DNA of 18,624 nt. Origin: Halobacteriales archaeon. Lineage in GTDB: Archaea > Halobacteriota > Halobacteria > Halorutilales > JAHENH01. Positions 1-6,466 of this stretch are shown in pieces. A program made the translations under genes and the position numbers. The notes beneath the pieces are model-generated. The model searched no databases and was not told the DNA's origin. It saw only the letters and a list, made by a program, of their open reading frames with translations. The stretch spans positions 1-18,624 of the forward strand of contig JAHENH010000068.1 in NCBI GenBank assembly GCA_018609935.1, read 5' to 3'. The first letter of the stretch is position 1. Each line of letters starts with the position of its first letter.

Positions 1-34
1 ACTATAAATCAGAAATACCCCCCCCTCTACTAGT

Positions 35-51
35 ATGTTCAGTTAGAACAT
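35..51. repeat. 6-bp inverted repeat upstream of the PH-domain gene
   Basis: Perfect arms ATGTTC and GAACAT flank a 5-base spacer (AGTTA). It follows a run of eight C residues (18-25), which is unusual in this AT-rich DNA. It could be a small operator or hairpin ahead of the first gene, or the tail of a terminator for something left of the window. The sequence does not decide between these. Confidence 0.3.
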
Positions 52-156
52 GAGTCCACTGACAACCCTCTTATCTCCCTAGAAAGGAAAAAATGACTAT
101 TGAAAGACTAGAAGGTTATGTTTTTGTGTTTTATGGTTTTATTGGCTATAAAAGAG

Positions 157-615
157 ATGGAAGATTTAGAGCGTAAGATATTATATGTTTGGATTTTGGA
201 GAGTTTTTTGGTTTCTTTAATTTTGGGTATAATCTCTGTTGTTGGTTTAGTTTATATAGGGAGGTCAATGGTTTTTGGTTTTGGTTTTTTTGTAGTTTTA
301 CTATTTTTAGTTTCTGTTTATATGGTAAAGCGTTATAAGTCATGGGGTTTTGAGTTAAGGGATGATTATTTTTATCTTGAGCATGGTGTTTTTAAGAAGG
401 TTAAAACTATGGTTCCATATTTGAGACTACAACATGTTGACACCCAAAGAAGTGTTGTGGAGCGGCTTTTTGGTCTTTCTAAAATTGTAGTTTATACAGC
501 GGGTTCTAGAGGTGCTGATGTTACAGTTCCGGGTTTAGATATGGTTGATTCTGAAGAAATCCAGGAAAAACTTAGAGATCTTGCTATAGAATCAGAGGAT
601 AAAGATGCAGTATAG
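157..615 (+). CDS. YdbS-like PH (bPH2, PF03703) domain membrane protein
   Basis: About 152 aa from the ATG at 157. Two hydrophobic helices in the first 65 or so residues are followed by one bacterial PH-like domain carrying the family signature (VPYLRLQHVDTQ, then ERLFGLSKIVVYTAGSRGA). Size and order match Bacillus YdbS. An in-frame ATG lies at 118, but the 13 extra residues are a hydrophobic stretch with no family counterpart, and a weak TATA-like stretch (127-135) sits about 26 bases before 157, so the shorter form is preferred. The gene ends in TAG, 41 bases before its YdbT-like partner. In Bacillus the ydbS-ydbT pair belongs to the sigma-W envelope-stress regulon and is linked to resistance against membrane-active peptides. 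A similar envelope role here is inference. The family call is firm and the start moderately so. Confidence 0.82.
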   Translation: MEDLERKILYVWILESFLVSLILGIISVVGLVYIGRSMVFGFGFFVVLLFLVSVYMVKRYKSWGFELRDDYFYLEHGVFKKVKTMVPYLRLQHVDTQRSVVERLFGLSKIVVYTAGSRGADVTVPGLDMVDSEEIQEKLRDLAIESEDKDAV

Positions 616-616
616 T

Positions 617-630
617 TTTATATATAAAAA
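617..630 (+). promoter_or_regulatory. TATA-box-like element for the YdbT-like gene
   Basis: TTTATATATAAAAA is one of the best matches to an archaeal TATA box in the window and lies immediately after the stop codon of the preceding gene. Its centre is about 33 bases before the ATG at 657. This suggests the second PH-domain gene can be transcribed on its own with a very short leader, in addition to any read-through from the first gene. Confidence 0.45.
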
Positions 631-656
631 TATAGTCTCCTATTTTTATTTTATAA

Positions 657-2105
657 ATGAAGCTTGATAAAAAGTCTATTCTGTATAGGGCTTTTCGTGA
701 TGTTATAAGCATCCTTGCTGTGTTGTTTTTTTCAGGGGCTACAACAATTAGGTCACTGAATTTTGTTATTATGTTTTTTATTTCTTTATTGTTTTTCTTG
801 GTGGTTTTTCTTGCTTTGTTTTGGGAATATCTCGTTTGGTCTAATTATGATTATTTTATTGAACAGGAAAATATAAAGATTAGACATGGTGTATTTAGGA
901 AGAATAACCGGGAGATACCTATAAAGAGGATTCAAAATGTAGATATAAAAAGAAATATTGTACATAGATTGTTGGGTATTGGCCAGGTAAACCTTGAAAC
1001 TGCTGGTGGTAATACTACAGAGGCTTCATTAAAGTATACTAGTGAGGTGACTTCAAGAAAAATACAAAAAGAGATAAGTGAAAGAAAAAGACAGATAAAG
1101 GAAGGTATAAAAGAAAGAGGAGAAAAAGAACTAAAGAGGAATCTTTTGTTTGAGATAAAACCTAAAGAACTTGCTATACTTAGTATTTCTTCTATAAATA
1201 TACGTATTCTTTTTGGTTTATTTATAGTTTTAGGTTTTGCGGGAAGTTTCGTAGGTTCTATTTTAGAACAATATAATCTTGTTTTTCTTACTGGGGGTAT
1301 TTTTATTTTATTTTTAGTATTATTGTTTGTTTGGGTTGGTAGTATTATTACAGTTGTGTTGAAATATTTTGGATTTAAACTTTGGAGTGTAGGTAATTCT
1401 TTAGAGTATGAAAGAGGTCTTTTAAATCGTTCAGAGGGAAGTATACCTCTTGAAAAAGTACAGAAGTTAACAATAGAAGAAAACCCTCTTAAACGATTTT
1501 TTGGATATTCTACTTTAAAGATAGAGACTGCTGGTTATTCTTCTGGGGGGTCAAATAGAAATATACCGGAATCTGCAATTCCACTTGCTGAAACAAGAAG
1601 AACTTTGAAGCTTGCCAAAAGTATAGAAGATTTTGATGACTATAAACTTAAAAACATCTCAAATAGAGCGAAAAGAAGATATATTGGGAGATATAGTTTT
1701 ATTTTCTTGTTTATATTGGGTGTTTCATTTGTTGTGGACTTTATATTGGGATTTAATTTTGTTTTTTCATTTATTTTAGTTCCATTTATACCTCTTGCTG
1801 GTTATTTAAAATGGAAACATAGAGGATACGATTTAGGGAATGATTATTTTTATACCTGTAATGGTTTTTGGAATCGTAGAACTATGATTGTTCCTTATTA
1901 CAGGATACAAAATATAATAGAAAGTCAAACTATACTTCAGAGAAGGTGGTGTCTTTCGAGCCTTACTATTGATATTGCTGGAACTAATACTTTTCAGCAG
2001 GACCCAAAAATATCAGATTTAGATACAGATGACTTGAGATCTAAAAAACAAGAAATTTATTCTAGATTTCGTGAATCACTAGTTGAAAGATCGAAGGAAA
2101 ATTAA
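657..2105 (+). CDS. YdbT-like membrane protein with three PH-like (bPH2) domains
   Basis: 482 aa, close to the length of Bacillus YdbT. Paired transmembrane helices (about 15-60, 177-235 and 345-385) alternate with three bPH2 repeats. Each repeat has the same internal pattern: IQNVDI...RLLGIGQVNLETAG (92-117), VQKLTIEENPLKRFFGYSTLKIETAG (268-293), and a third near 405-450 ending in LTIDIAG. A basic, probably coiled segment (about 132-162) links repeat 1 to the second helix pair. The ATG at 657 has no Shine-Dalgarno but follows a TATA box at a short-leader distance. It pairs with the YdbS-like gene upstream, as in Bacillus and many archaea. Its biochemical role is unknown; the PH-like domains are presumed to act at the inner face of the membrane. 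Confidence 0.85.
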   Translation: MKLDKKSILYRAFRDVISILAVLFFSGATTIRSLNFVIMFFISLLFFLVVFLALFWEYLVWSNYDYFIEQENIKIRHGVFRKNNREIPIKRIQNVDIKRNIVHRLLGIGQVNLETAGGNTTEASLKYTSEVTSRKIQKEISERKRQIKEGIKERGEKELKRNLLFEIKPKELAILSISSINIRILFGLFIVLGFAGSFVGSILEQYNLVFLTGGIFILFLVLLFVWVGSIITVVLKYFGFKLWSVGNSLEYERGLLNRSEGSIPLEKVQKLTIEENPLKRFFGYSTLKIETAGYSSGGSNRNIPESAIPLAETRRTLKLAKSIEDFDDYKLKNISNRAKRRYIGRYSFIFLFILGVSFVVDFILGFNFVFSFILVPFIPLAGYLKWKHRGYDLGNDYFYTCNGFWNRRTMIVPYYRIQNIIESQTILQRRWCLSSLTIDIAGTNTFQQDPKISDLDTDDLRSKKQEIYSRFRESLVERSKEN

Positions 2106-2119
2106 TTTATTTTGAATTA

Positions 2120-2162
2120 TTTTTTAGTTTTTAATTATTATTTTATATAGTTTTACTTTTTT
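2120..2162 (+). terminator. U-rich terminator region after the YdbT-like gene
   Basis: Starting 15 bases past the stop codon there are three stretches of five or six T residues on the coding strand and no strong stem. This is the typical form of an archaeal intrinsic terminator, but the local AT richness makes such runs frequent by chance. Confidence 0.35.
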
Positions 2163-2370
2163 ATTTTATAGTTATTTATTTATTTTTGTTTTTATTTTTG
2201 TATATTTATACCGATATTGTTTCAGAAATAACTGATTTTTAGATTTTATTAATTAAAATATTTTAATAAAATAGTCCTATATTAATAGAATCATTTATAT
2301 TTAATTCTATTTTTTTATTATATTACATAAAAACATATTTTTAGTGTAAAGTTTTATATAGCTTGGGGAT

Positions 2371-2382
2371 ATAATTATATCT
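2371..2382 (+). promoter_or_regulatory. TATA-box-like element for the 64-aa zinc-ribbon gene
   Basis: An ATAATTATAT-type stretch is centred about 28 bases before the ATG at 2404, the spacing expected for a leaderless or near-leaderless archaeal transcript. The surrounding AT richness limits confidence. Confidence 0.35.
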
Positions 2383-2403
2383 ATAATTAGAACTAGGGAA
2401 AAT

Positions 2404-2598
2404 ATGAAATACAAAAAAGAACACCGCAATAAATGTGTAAATTGTAAAAGATTGGACGGTAAAAAACGAAGACTTAGATTTAAAGAAGACCAATTGAATA
2501 AAATGCATATTGTACTATGTGATATTTGTTATAAAAAAATAAAACGAGACTGGATGACAAAACCCAAAGAAAACAACCCTAAAAAGATAAAAATTTAA
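2404..2598 (+). CDS. Small two-CxxC zinc-ribbon protein (64 aa)
   Basis: A very basic 64-aa protein with two CxxC knuckles, C11/C14 and C39/C42, separated by 24 residues, enough to bind one zinc ion as a ribbon. The K/R-rich ends suggest contact with nucleic acid or the ribosome; that is inference. Such small CxxC proteins are abundant in euryarchaea and mostly uncharacterised. The start follows a TATA-like element at leaderless spacing. Another CxxC micro-protein begins 20 bases downstream, so the two are probably co-transcribed. Confidence 0.7.
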   Translation: MKYKKEHRNKCVNCKRLDGKKRRLRFKEDQLNKMHIVLCDICYKKIKRDWMTKPKENNPKKIKI

Positions 2599-2618
2599 AA
2601 ACAGGTGATAAAAAAGAT

Positions 2619-2738
2619 ATGATAAGAATAACCATACATAAAACTAAATCAAAAACAGTAAAATGTAAAAAATGTGGGACAAGAATTAAAAAGAAAGGAC
2701 CATCTAAAAAATGCTTTGTCTGTGGAAACTGGGTCTAA
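2619..2738 (+). CDS. 39-aa zinc-ribbon micro-protein
   Basis: A 39-residue frame beginning MIRITIHKTKSK and ending in GNWV. It has CKKC (C16/C19) and CFVC (C32/C35), and both knuckles are followed by glycine, the usual rubredoxin-like knuckle pattern. A Shine-Dalgarno-like AGGTGAT (2603-2609) lies 9 bases before the ATG, one of the few clear ribosome-binding sites in the window, as expected for a second gene in a transcript. It lies 20 bases after the 64-aa zinc-ribbon gene. The spacing of paired knuckles, the ribosome-binding site and the operon position support a real gene. Function is unknown; a role in nucleic-acid binding or as a protein-complex subunit is possible. Confidence 0.62.
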   Translation: MIRITIHKTKSKTVKCKKCGTRIKKKGPSKKCFVCGNWV

Positions 2739-2929
2739 ACCCCCCCTACACATAAACAAATATTAAAAATAGATACACACCCCTCATCCCAAACGTAACA
2801 AATTATATATTAAACAGATTTTTATAAAAATTAACAAAATAAACTTTTATACACATTAAAATATCGGTTTTTAAACCATTAAATTTTTAACTTCTATATC
2901 GTAGACAGATATAAGTAAAATTTCTTTAA

Positions 2930-5335
2930 TTATTTTTTTCTTGTCTTAAACCATCTTGATATAACAGATTTTATACCAACATATTTCTTGGTCATTATAA
3001 CTGTATTTTTAGCTCTTTCACCTACACGTTCAGGCAAGGATCCAAATAAAAACTGTTGAAATAGCCCCTCCCTTGTTGCACCAATTATTGTTATATCATA
3101 GTCTTCAGTTCGAGCAACAATTGTGTCTATGATATCTTCCCCTTCAAGTATTTTAGTCGAAATATTAGAAGAATCATCAATTTGGCTTTTTGCATTATCT
3201 ATGATATCTTGTGCTTTTTCACGTTCTTGTTTTGTACTATCGGGGCTAACTACGTTTACTATATCTACATCTGAATCATTTGTGTAAGCGATTGCTTTTG
3301 CAACCTCTGCTGCAAGCTCTGCATGTGGACCCCCTGCAGTTGGAACTAAGATATTATCTATCTCTTCAAAACTTTCACCTATCTTTTCAACTAATACATC
3401 ACATTTAGCTTTCGCTATAACTTTATCAACGTTACTTCCGAAAACGAAATCCTTACGACGTGGCCTTCCTCTCCAACCCATCAATATAGTATCACTGTCA
3501 TACTGCTCTATAGTATTTAATATGGCTTTAGATACGTCATGGCTTATACGTATAGATCCATTTACAGGAACATCTGACTTCTCACCTAGTTCAATTGCTC
3601 TATTTAGAGTTTTACGTTTTTGGTCGACAAACTTCCTTCCTTCTGAAAGGGGTGTTTGTTGGGGTACAGTAACAACACTTAATACAAGTATCTCACCTTT
3701 TTTTTCTTTAGCTATATCAATAGCTGTATGCATGAGTTGATCTACTGTTTCTGGATTTGCTATAGGTACTATTATTTGGTTTCCTCTCTCTTTAGTTGCT
3801 TTCTCAGTAACAACTGTTGGAGCTTCCTCTTCTAACTTTTCTTTTTCTTTATGTGTAGAATATCCATAATAAAGAACAAGTCCTAAAACCATCCAAATAG
3901 ATGTAGTAACCAAAGCCACAAGTCCTTCATTTCCTGTTCCTATACCAATATATTCTAATCCAAGCTCATAGATCAAAAATGGAGTTAAGAAAAACTGTAA
4001 AATTATACCTATAATTGGAGGCCATGGCATATAGGGTATTTTATATGTTCTTGGCAGGTCAGGATGTGTTTGTCTCATCTTTATCACTGTCCAATTTACC
4101 TGTATAAAAAGAAGTATAAACATTATGTCTGCTGATGCTGCAACACTTTCTATAGGTAGAGTAATAGCCATTAAAATAATTAATATACCAGAAAGAAAAA
4201 TAGCCCAATGTGGAGTCCTTTTTTCTTGATGTATTCTTTCAAAGAACTTGGGCAATGCTCTGTTTCTTCCCATTGCAAATGATACCCGACTCGATGAATA
4301 TACTGTAGCATTCAAAGCACTCATTGTTGCTGTAAGTCCTGCAACTAACAGTAGTGGAGCTCCATAGGGTACAAATTGATCTGCTGCACGTATTATTCCT
4401 AATTCACCTAGTTCCCCTAATATCTGCCATGTAGCAATTTCTGTAGTGGTTGTGTCTGCTATTCCTATTACTTGCTGTGTTATGTCTATTCCACCTATTG
4501 CTGCGAATGCTACGAGTATGTATATTGGTACTACTATTGCTAGTGAGTAAAACACTGCTTTTGGTATGTTTTTACCTGGGTGTACAACTTCTTCGCCACT
4601 TTGTACGATTATTTCATATCCTTCAAATGCTATATATGTAAATCCCATGGCTCCTATTATTCCGAAAAGCCCTTTTGGGGCGAAAGAAGGACTAGAGAAA
4701 AACTTACCAACCCAGTTAGGATCACGTAATGTTGCGAGTATACCGAATATTATGAATATTCCTAGTATTATGACTTTTATTGCTGTAACTATGACTCCTG
4801 CTTTTCCTGTTTCTTCTGCGCCACGATAATTTATATATGTGAAAAGTCCTACTATTAGAACTGCAAGTATTTTTTCTATTAATAGTCTGTCTAGAAATCC
4901 ATAGAATACAAAGTTGTGTCCTACACCACTAAATATTACAATGAATTCTGTTAGGAATACTCCGAATGTTATTGCGTATAGTGAGCAGGCTACTGCGTGT
5001 GCAAACCAGCTCATCCATCCTGCGAAGAATCCGTTTGGGTCAACTAGTGCTTCTTTAACCCATAGGTATCCGCCTCCTGCTTCTGGAAATGCTGCACCAA
5101 GTTCTGCATAAGATACAGCAGTAAAGAGGGCAACAAATCCATTTAGTAGGAATGCTAAAATAAGTGCAGGTCCTGCTATTTCTGCTGCAAACCCTGTAAG
5201 TGCGAATACTCCTGCTCCAATCATTGCACCAACACCTATAAATGTTATATCGAAAAGACTCATATCACGAGAAAGCTCTGTTTCTAATCTACCCGAATCA
5301 GAATCTTTTTCGTTTTTTGAATTTTTCTCACTCAT
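2930..5335 (-). CDS. APC-family amino acid permease with two C-terminal UspA domains
   Basis: 801 aa. Residues 25-492 form an APC-superfamily transporter of about 12 helices, with the helix-1 substrate motif GAMIGAGVFALTG (36-48) and the helix-6 segment GFTYIAFEGYE (231-241). A charged linker (about 492-517) leads to UspA domain 1 (about 518-652) and UspA domain 2 (about 658-785). Domain 1 has an intact nucleotide-binding loop of the G-x2-G-x9-G-S type (G620, G623, G633, S634). In domain 2 the second glycine is replaced (G752, R755, G765, S766). The architecture matches archaeal cationic amino-acid permease (Cat-type) homologues; substrate cannot be told from sequence. It should import amino acids, with the cytoplasmic UspA tandem probably sensing nucleotide or energy state, which is inference. 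It is divergent from the CobO-like gene and transcribed alone. Confidence 0.88.
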   Translation of the reverse strand: MSEKNSKNEKDSDSGRLETELSRDMSLFDITFIGVGAMIGAGVFALTGFAAEIAGPALILAFLLNGFVALFTAVSYAELGAAFPEAGGGYLWVKEALVDPNGFFAGWMSWFAHAVACSLYAITFGVFLTEFIVIFSGVGHNFVFYGFLDRLLIEKILAVLIVGLFTYINYRGAEETGKAGVIVTAIKVIILGIFIIFGILATLRDPNWVGKFFSSPSFAPKGLFGIIGAMGFTYIAFEGYEIIVQSGEEVVHPGKNIPKAVFYSLAIVVPIYILVAFAAIGGIDITQQVIGIADTTTTEIATWQILGELGELGIIRAADQFVPYGAPLLLVAGLTATMSALNATVYSSSRVSFAMGRNRALPKFFERIHQEKRTPHWAIFLSGILIILMAITLPIESVAASADIMFILLFIQVNWTVIKMRQTHPDLPRTYKIPYMPWPPIIGIILQFFLTPFLIYELGLEYIGIGTGNEGLVALVTTSIWMVLGLVLYYGYSTHKEKEKLEEEAPTVVTEKATKERGNQIIVPIANPETVDQLMHTAIDIAKEKKGEILVLSVVTVPQQTPLSEGRKFVDQKRKTLNRAIELGEKSDVPVNGSIRISHDVSKAILNTIEQYDSDTILMGWRGRPRRKDFVFGSNVDKVIAKAKCDVLVEKIGESFEEIDNILVPTAGGPHAELAAEVAKAIAYTNDSDVDIVNVVSPDSTKQEREKAQDIIDNAKSQIDDSSNISTKILEGEDIIDTIVARTEDYDITIIGATREGLFQQFLFGSLPERVGERAKNTVIMTKKYVGIKSVISRWFKTRKK

Positions 5336-5516
5336 ACTTTTTCAAGAAATTATGAATTTCCATCTTTCTTTCTTAATTTTATTAAAAAAATTTTAGTTTG
5401 TGTTTAAAAGAAAATTCTAAAGTTCTTATATTTACTTGAATATTAAAATTAGACATAAATATATATAATATTAAACTTTTATTGGTAGTATATACTCTAT
5501 TGTTAAGGTTTATAAA
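5336..5516. promoter_or_regulatory. Divergent promoter region between permease and adenosyltransferase genes
   Basis: This 181-bp AT-rich gap serves two divergent genes. For the + strand gene, AGTATATACT (5487-5496) is centred about 26 bases before the ATG at 5517, which fits a leaderless transcript. For the - strand permease, the best TATA-like sequence reads TTTAATAAAA on that strand (5378-5387), which would leave a leader of roughly 20 bases. No operator is obvious, and no cobalamin riboswitch is recognisable. Confidence 0.45.
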
Positions 5517-6137
5517 ATGATTGATATAGATGCTGACGTTCCGAATGATTTTGGTTTAACACAAGTTTGGTGGGGAAATGGTAAAGGAAAAACTACATCC
5601 GCTATAGGTATGGGTGTTCGGGCTGTTGGACATGGATATAGAGTACATATGATGCAGTTTATGAAAGGTGGGACAGATACTATACATGAGAGGCCAGGGG
5701 AATATACCACAATAGAAAACATTAAAGGATTCACATATGAGAATTGGGGACAATATGGATGGCATATACCTGAAAAAAAAGATGAAAAAAAACATAAAGA
5801 AAAAGCAAGACAAGGTTTTAAAAGAACTAAGGAACTCTTAGGTATAGCCCAACACACAGATATAGACAGACCATTAGAACTACATAGAGATCCTAGTAAT
5901 GGTTTTCATATGCTTATAGTAGATGAAATATTATATACAGTAAATAGAGGATTTATTGATAAAGACGAGATATTGGAAATAATTAAATCAAAACCTAAAA
6001 ATCTAGAACTCATATTGACTGGGGCTCACAAAAAACCTGAATATCTCTATGACTATGTAGATCTAATATCCCATGTAAAAAAAGAAAAACATCCTTTTGA
6101 TAAAAATAAAAAAGCAAGAAAAGGAACAGAATACTAA
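5517..6137 (+). CDS. cobO: Cob(I)alamin/corrinoid adenosyltransferase, CobO/BtuR family
   Basis: 206 aa. It transfers the adenosyl group of ATP to cob(I)amide to give the coenzyme form, in the cytoplasm. A P-loop GNGKGKTT lies near the N terminus (20-27). It is followed by the conserved VDEILYTVNRG (135-145), LILTGAHKKPEYL (165-177) with the ADL-like VDLISHV, and the family ending KHPFD...ARKGTEY (191-206). Compared with the Escherichia coli protein there is an extra segment around 110-131 before the acidic VDE motif. No other cobamide gene is nearby, so this is an isolated housekeeping gene. The start follows a good TATA box at leaderless distance. Assignment to PF02572 is strong. Confidence 0.9.
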   Translation: MIDIDADVPNDFGLTQVWWGNGKGKTTSAIGMGVRAVGHGYRVHMMQFMKGGTDTIHERPGEYTTIENIKGFTYENWGQYGWHIPEKKDEKKHKEKARQGFKRTKELLGIAQHTDIDRPLELHRDPSNGFHMLIVDEILYTVNRGFIDKDEILEIIKSKPKNLELILTGAHKKPEYLYDYVDLISHVKKEKHPFDKNKKARKGTEY

Positions 6138-6182
6138 AATTTTCTTACAGACATCTTACACATAGATATTTATACAAAATAA

Positions 6183-6188
6183 TTTTTT
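6183..6188 (+). terminator. T-run after the adenosyltransferase gene
   Basis: Six T residues lie 46 bases past the stop codon, with no strong preceding stem. This could be a U-rich archaeal terminator ahead of the next promoter, whose TATA-like sequence is at about 6194-6203. Confidence 0.25.
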
Positions 6189-6242
6189 AAGTCTATTATA
6201 AAAAGAAATGAAAAAAAGGAAGGGGGTTGTTATACTAGATAT

Positions 6243-6434
6243 ATGGATTTAGAGGAAAAGTTAAACTGTGAAAGATGTGGGGAGTTTACTGATTGGTATC
6301 TAGATGAGGATAATAAAAATGTAGTAAGATGTGAGAATTGTGATAAAAGACATTCTAGGAATTCAATATATTCTATAGACTCCAATAAAGAATATAAAAG
6401 AAACCAGCAAGGAGAATTGTTAGAAGACGTCTAA
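6243..6434 (+). CDS. Small two-CxxC zinc-ribbon protein (63 aa)
   Basis: An acidic 63-aa protein with CERC (C9/C12) and CENC (C30/C33) knuckles 17 residues apart, consistent with one zinc ribbon. The C-terminal half is polar and probably disordered. A G-rich AAGGAAGGGGG tract (6218-6228) lies just upstream and may include a ribosome-binding site. A TATA-like ATTATAAA lies about 44 bases before the ATG. It is 32 bases ahead of the SpoIIM-type membrane gene and may share a transcript with it. No specific family is recognised. Confidence 0.6.
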   Translation: MDLEEKLNCERCGEFTDWYLDEDNKNVVRCENCDKRHSRNSIYSIDSNKEYKRNQQGELLEDV

Positions 6435-6466
6435 AAATATGTTAACTCTGTTATGTGTTGTAGTTT

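Larger units (their letters stand above)
2106..2403. other. AT-rich intergenic spacer, about 298 bp
   Basis: No plausible reading frame or structured RNA is seen. The first 60 bases hold several T-runs (2120-2125, 2128-2132, 2157-2162) that could act as archaeal U-rich terminators for the PH-domain genes. A perfect 16-bp AT palindrome sits at 2252-2267 (ATTAAAATATTTTAAT). The right end carries the probable TATA element of the next gene. Confidence 0.6.

Noticed and set aside
2252..2267. Perfect 16-bp palindrome ATTAAAATATTTTAAT
   Set aside because: It is made only of A and T in a region of about 90 percent A+T, where such palindromes arise easily. No gene or site context supports a function.
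2866..2877. GGTTT-TT-AAACC short inverted repeat between the convergent 39-aa gene and the permease
   Set aside because: A 5-bp stem with a 2-base loop is too tight and weak to call a terminator with confidence in such AT-rich DNA.
5510..5857. 115-codon - strand frame opposite the adenosyltransferase gene
   Set aside because: Cys/Pro/Ser-rich antisense shadow of a strongly conserved CobO-family protein.
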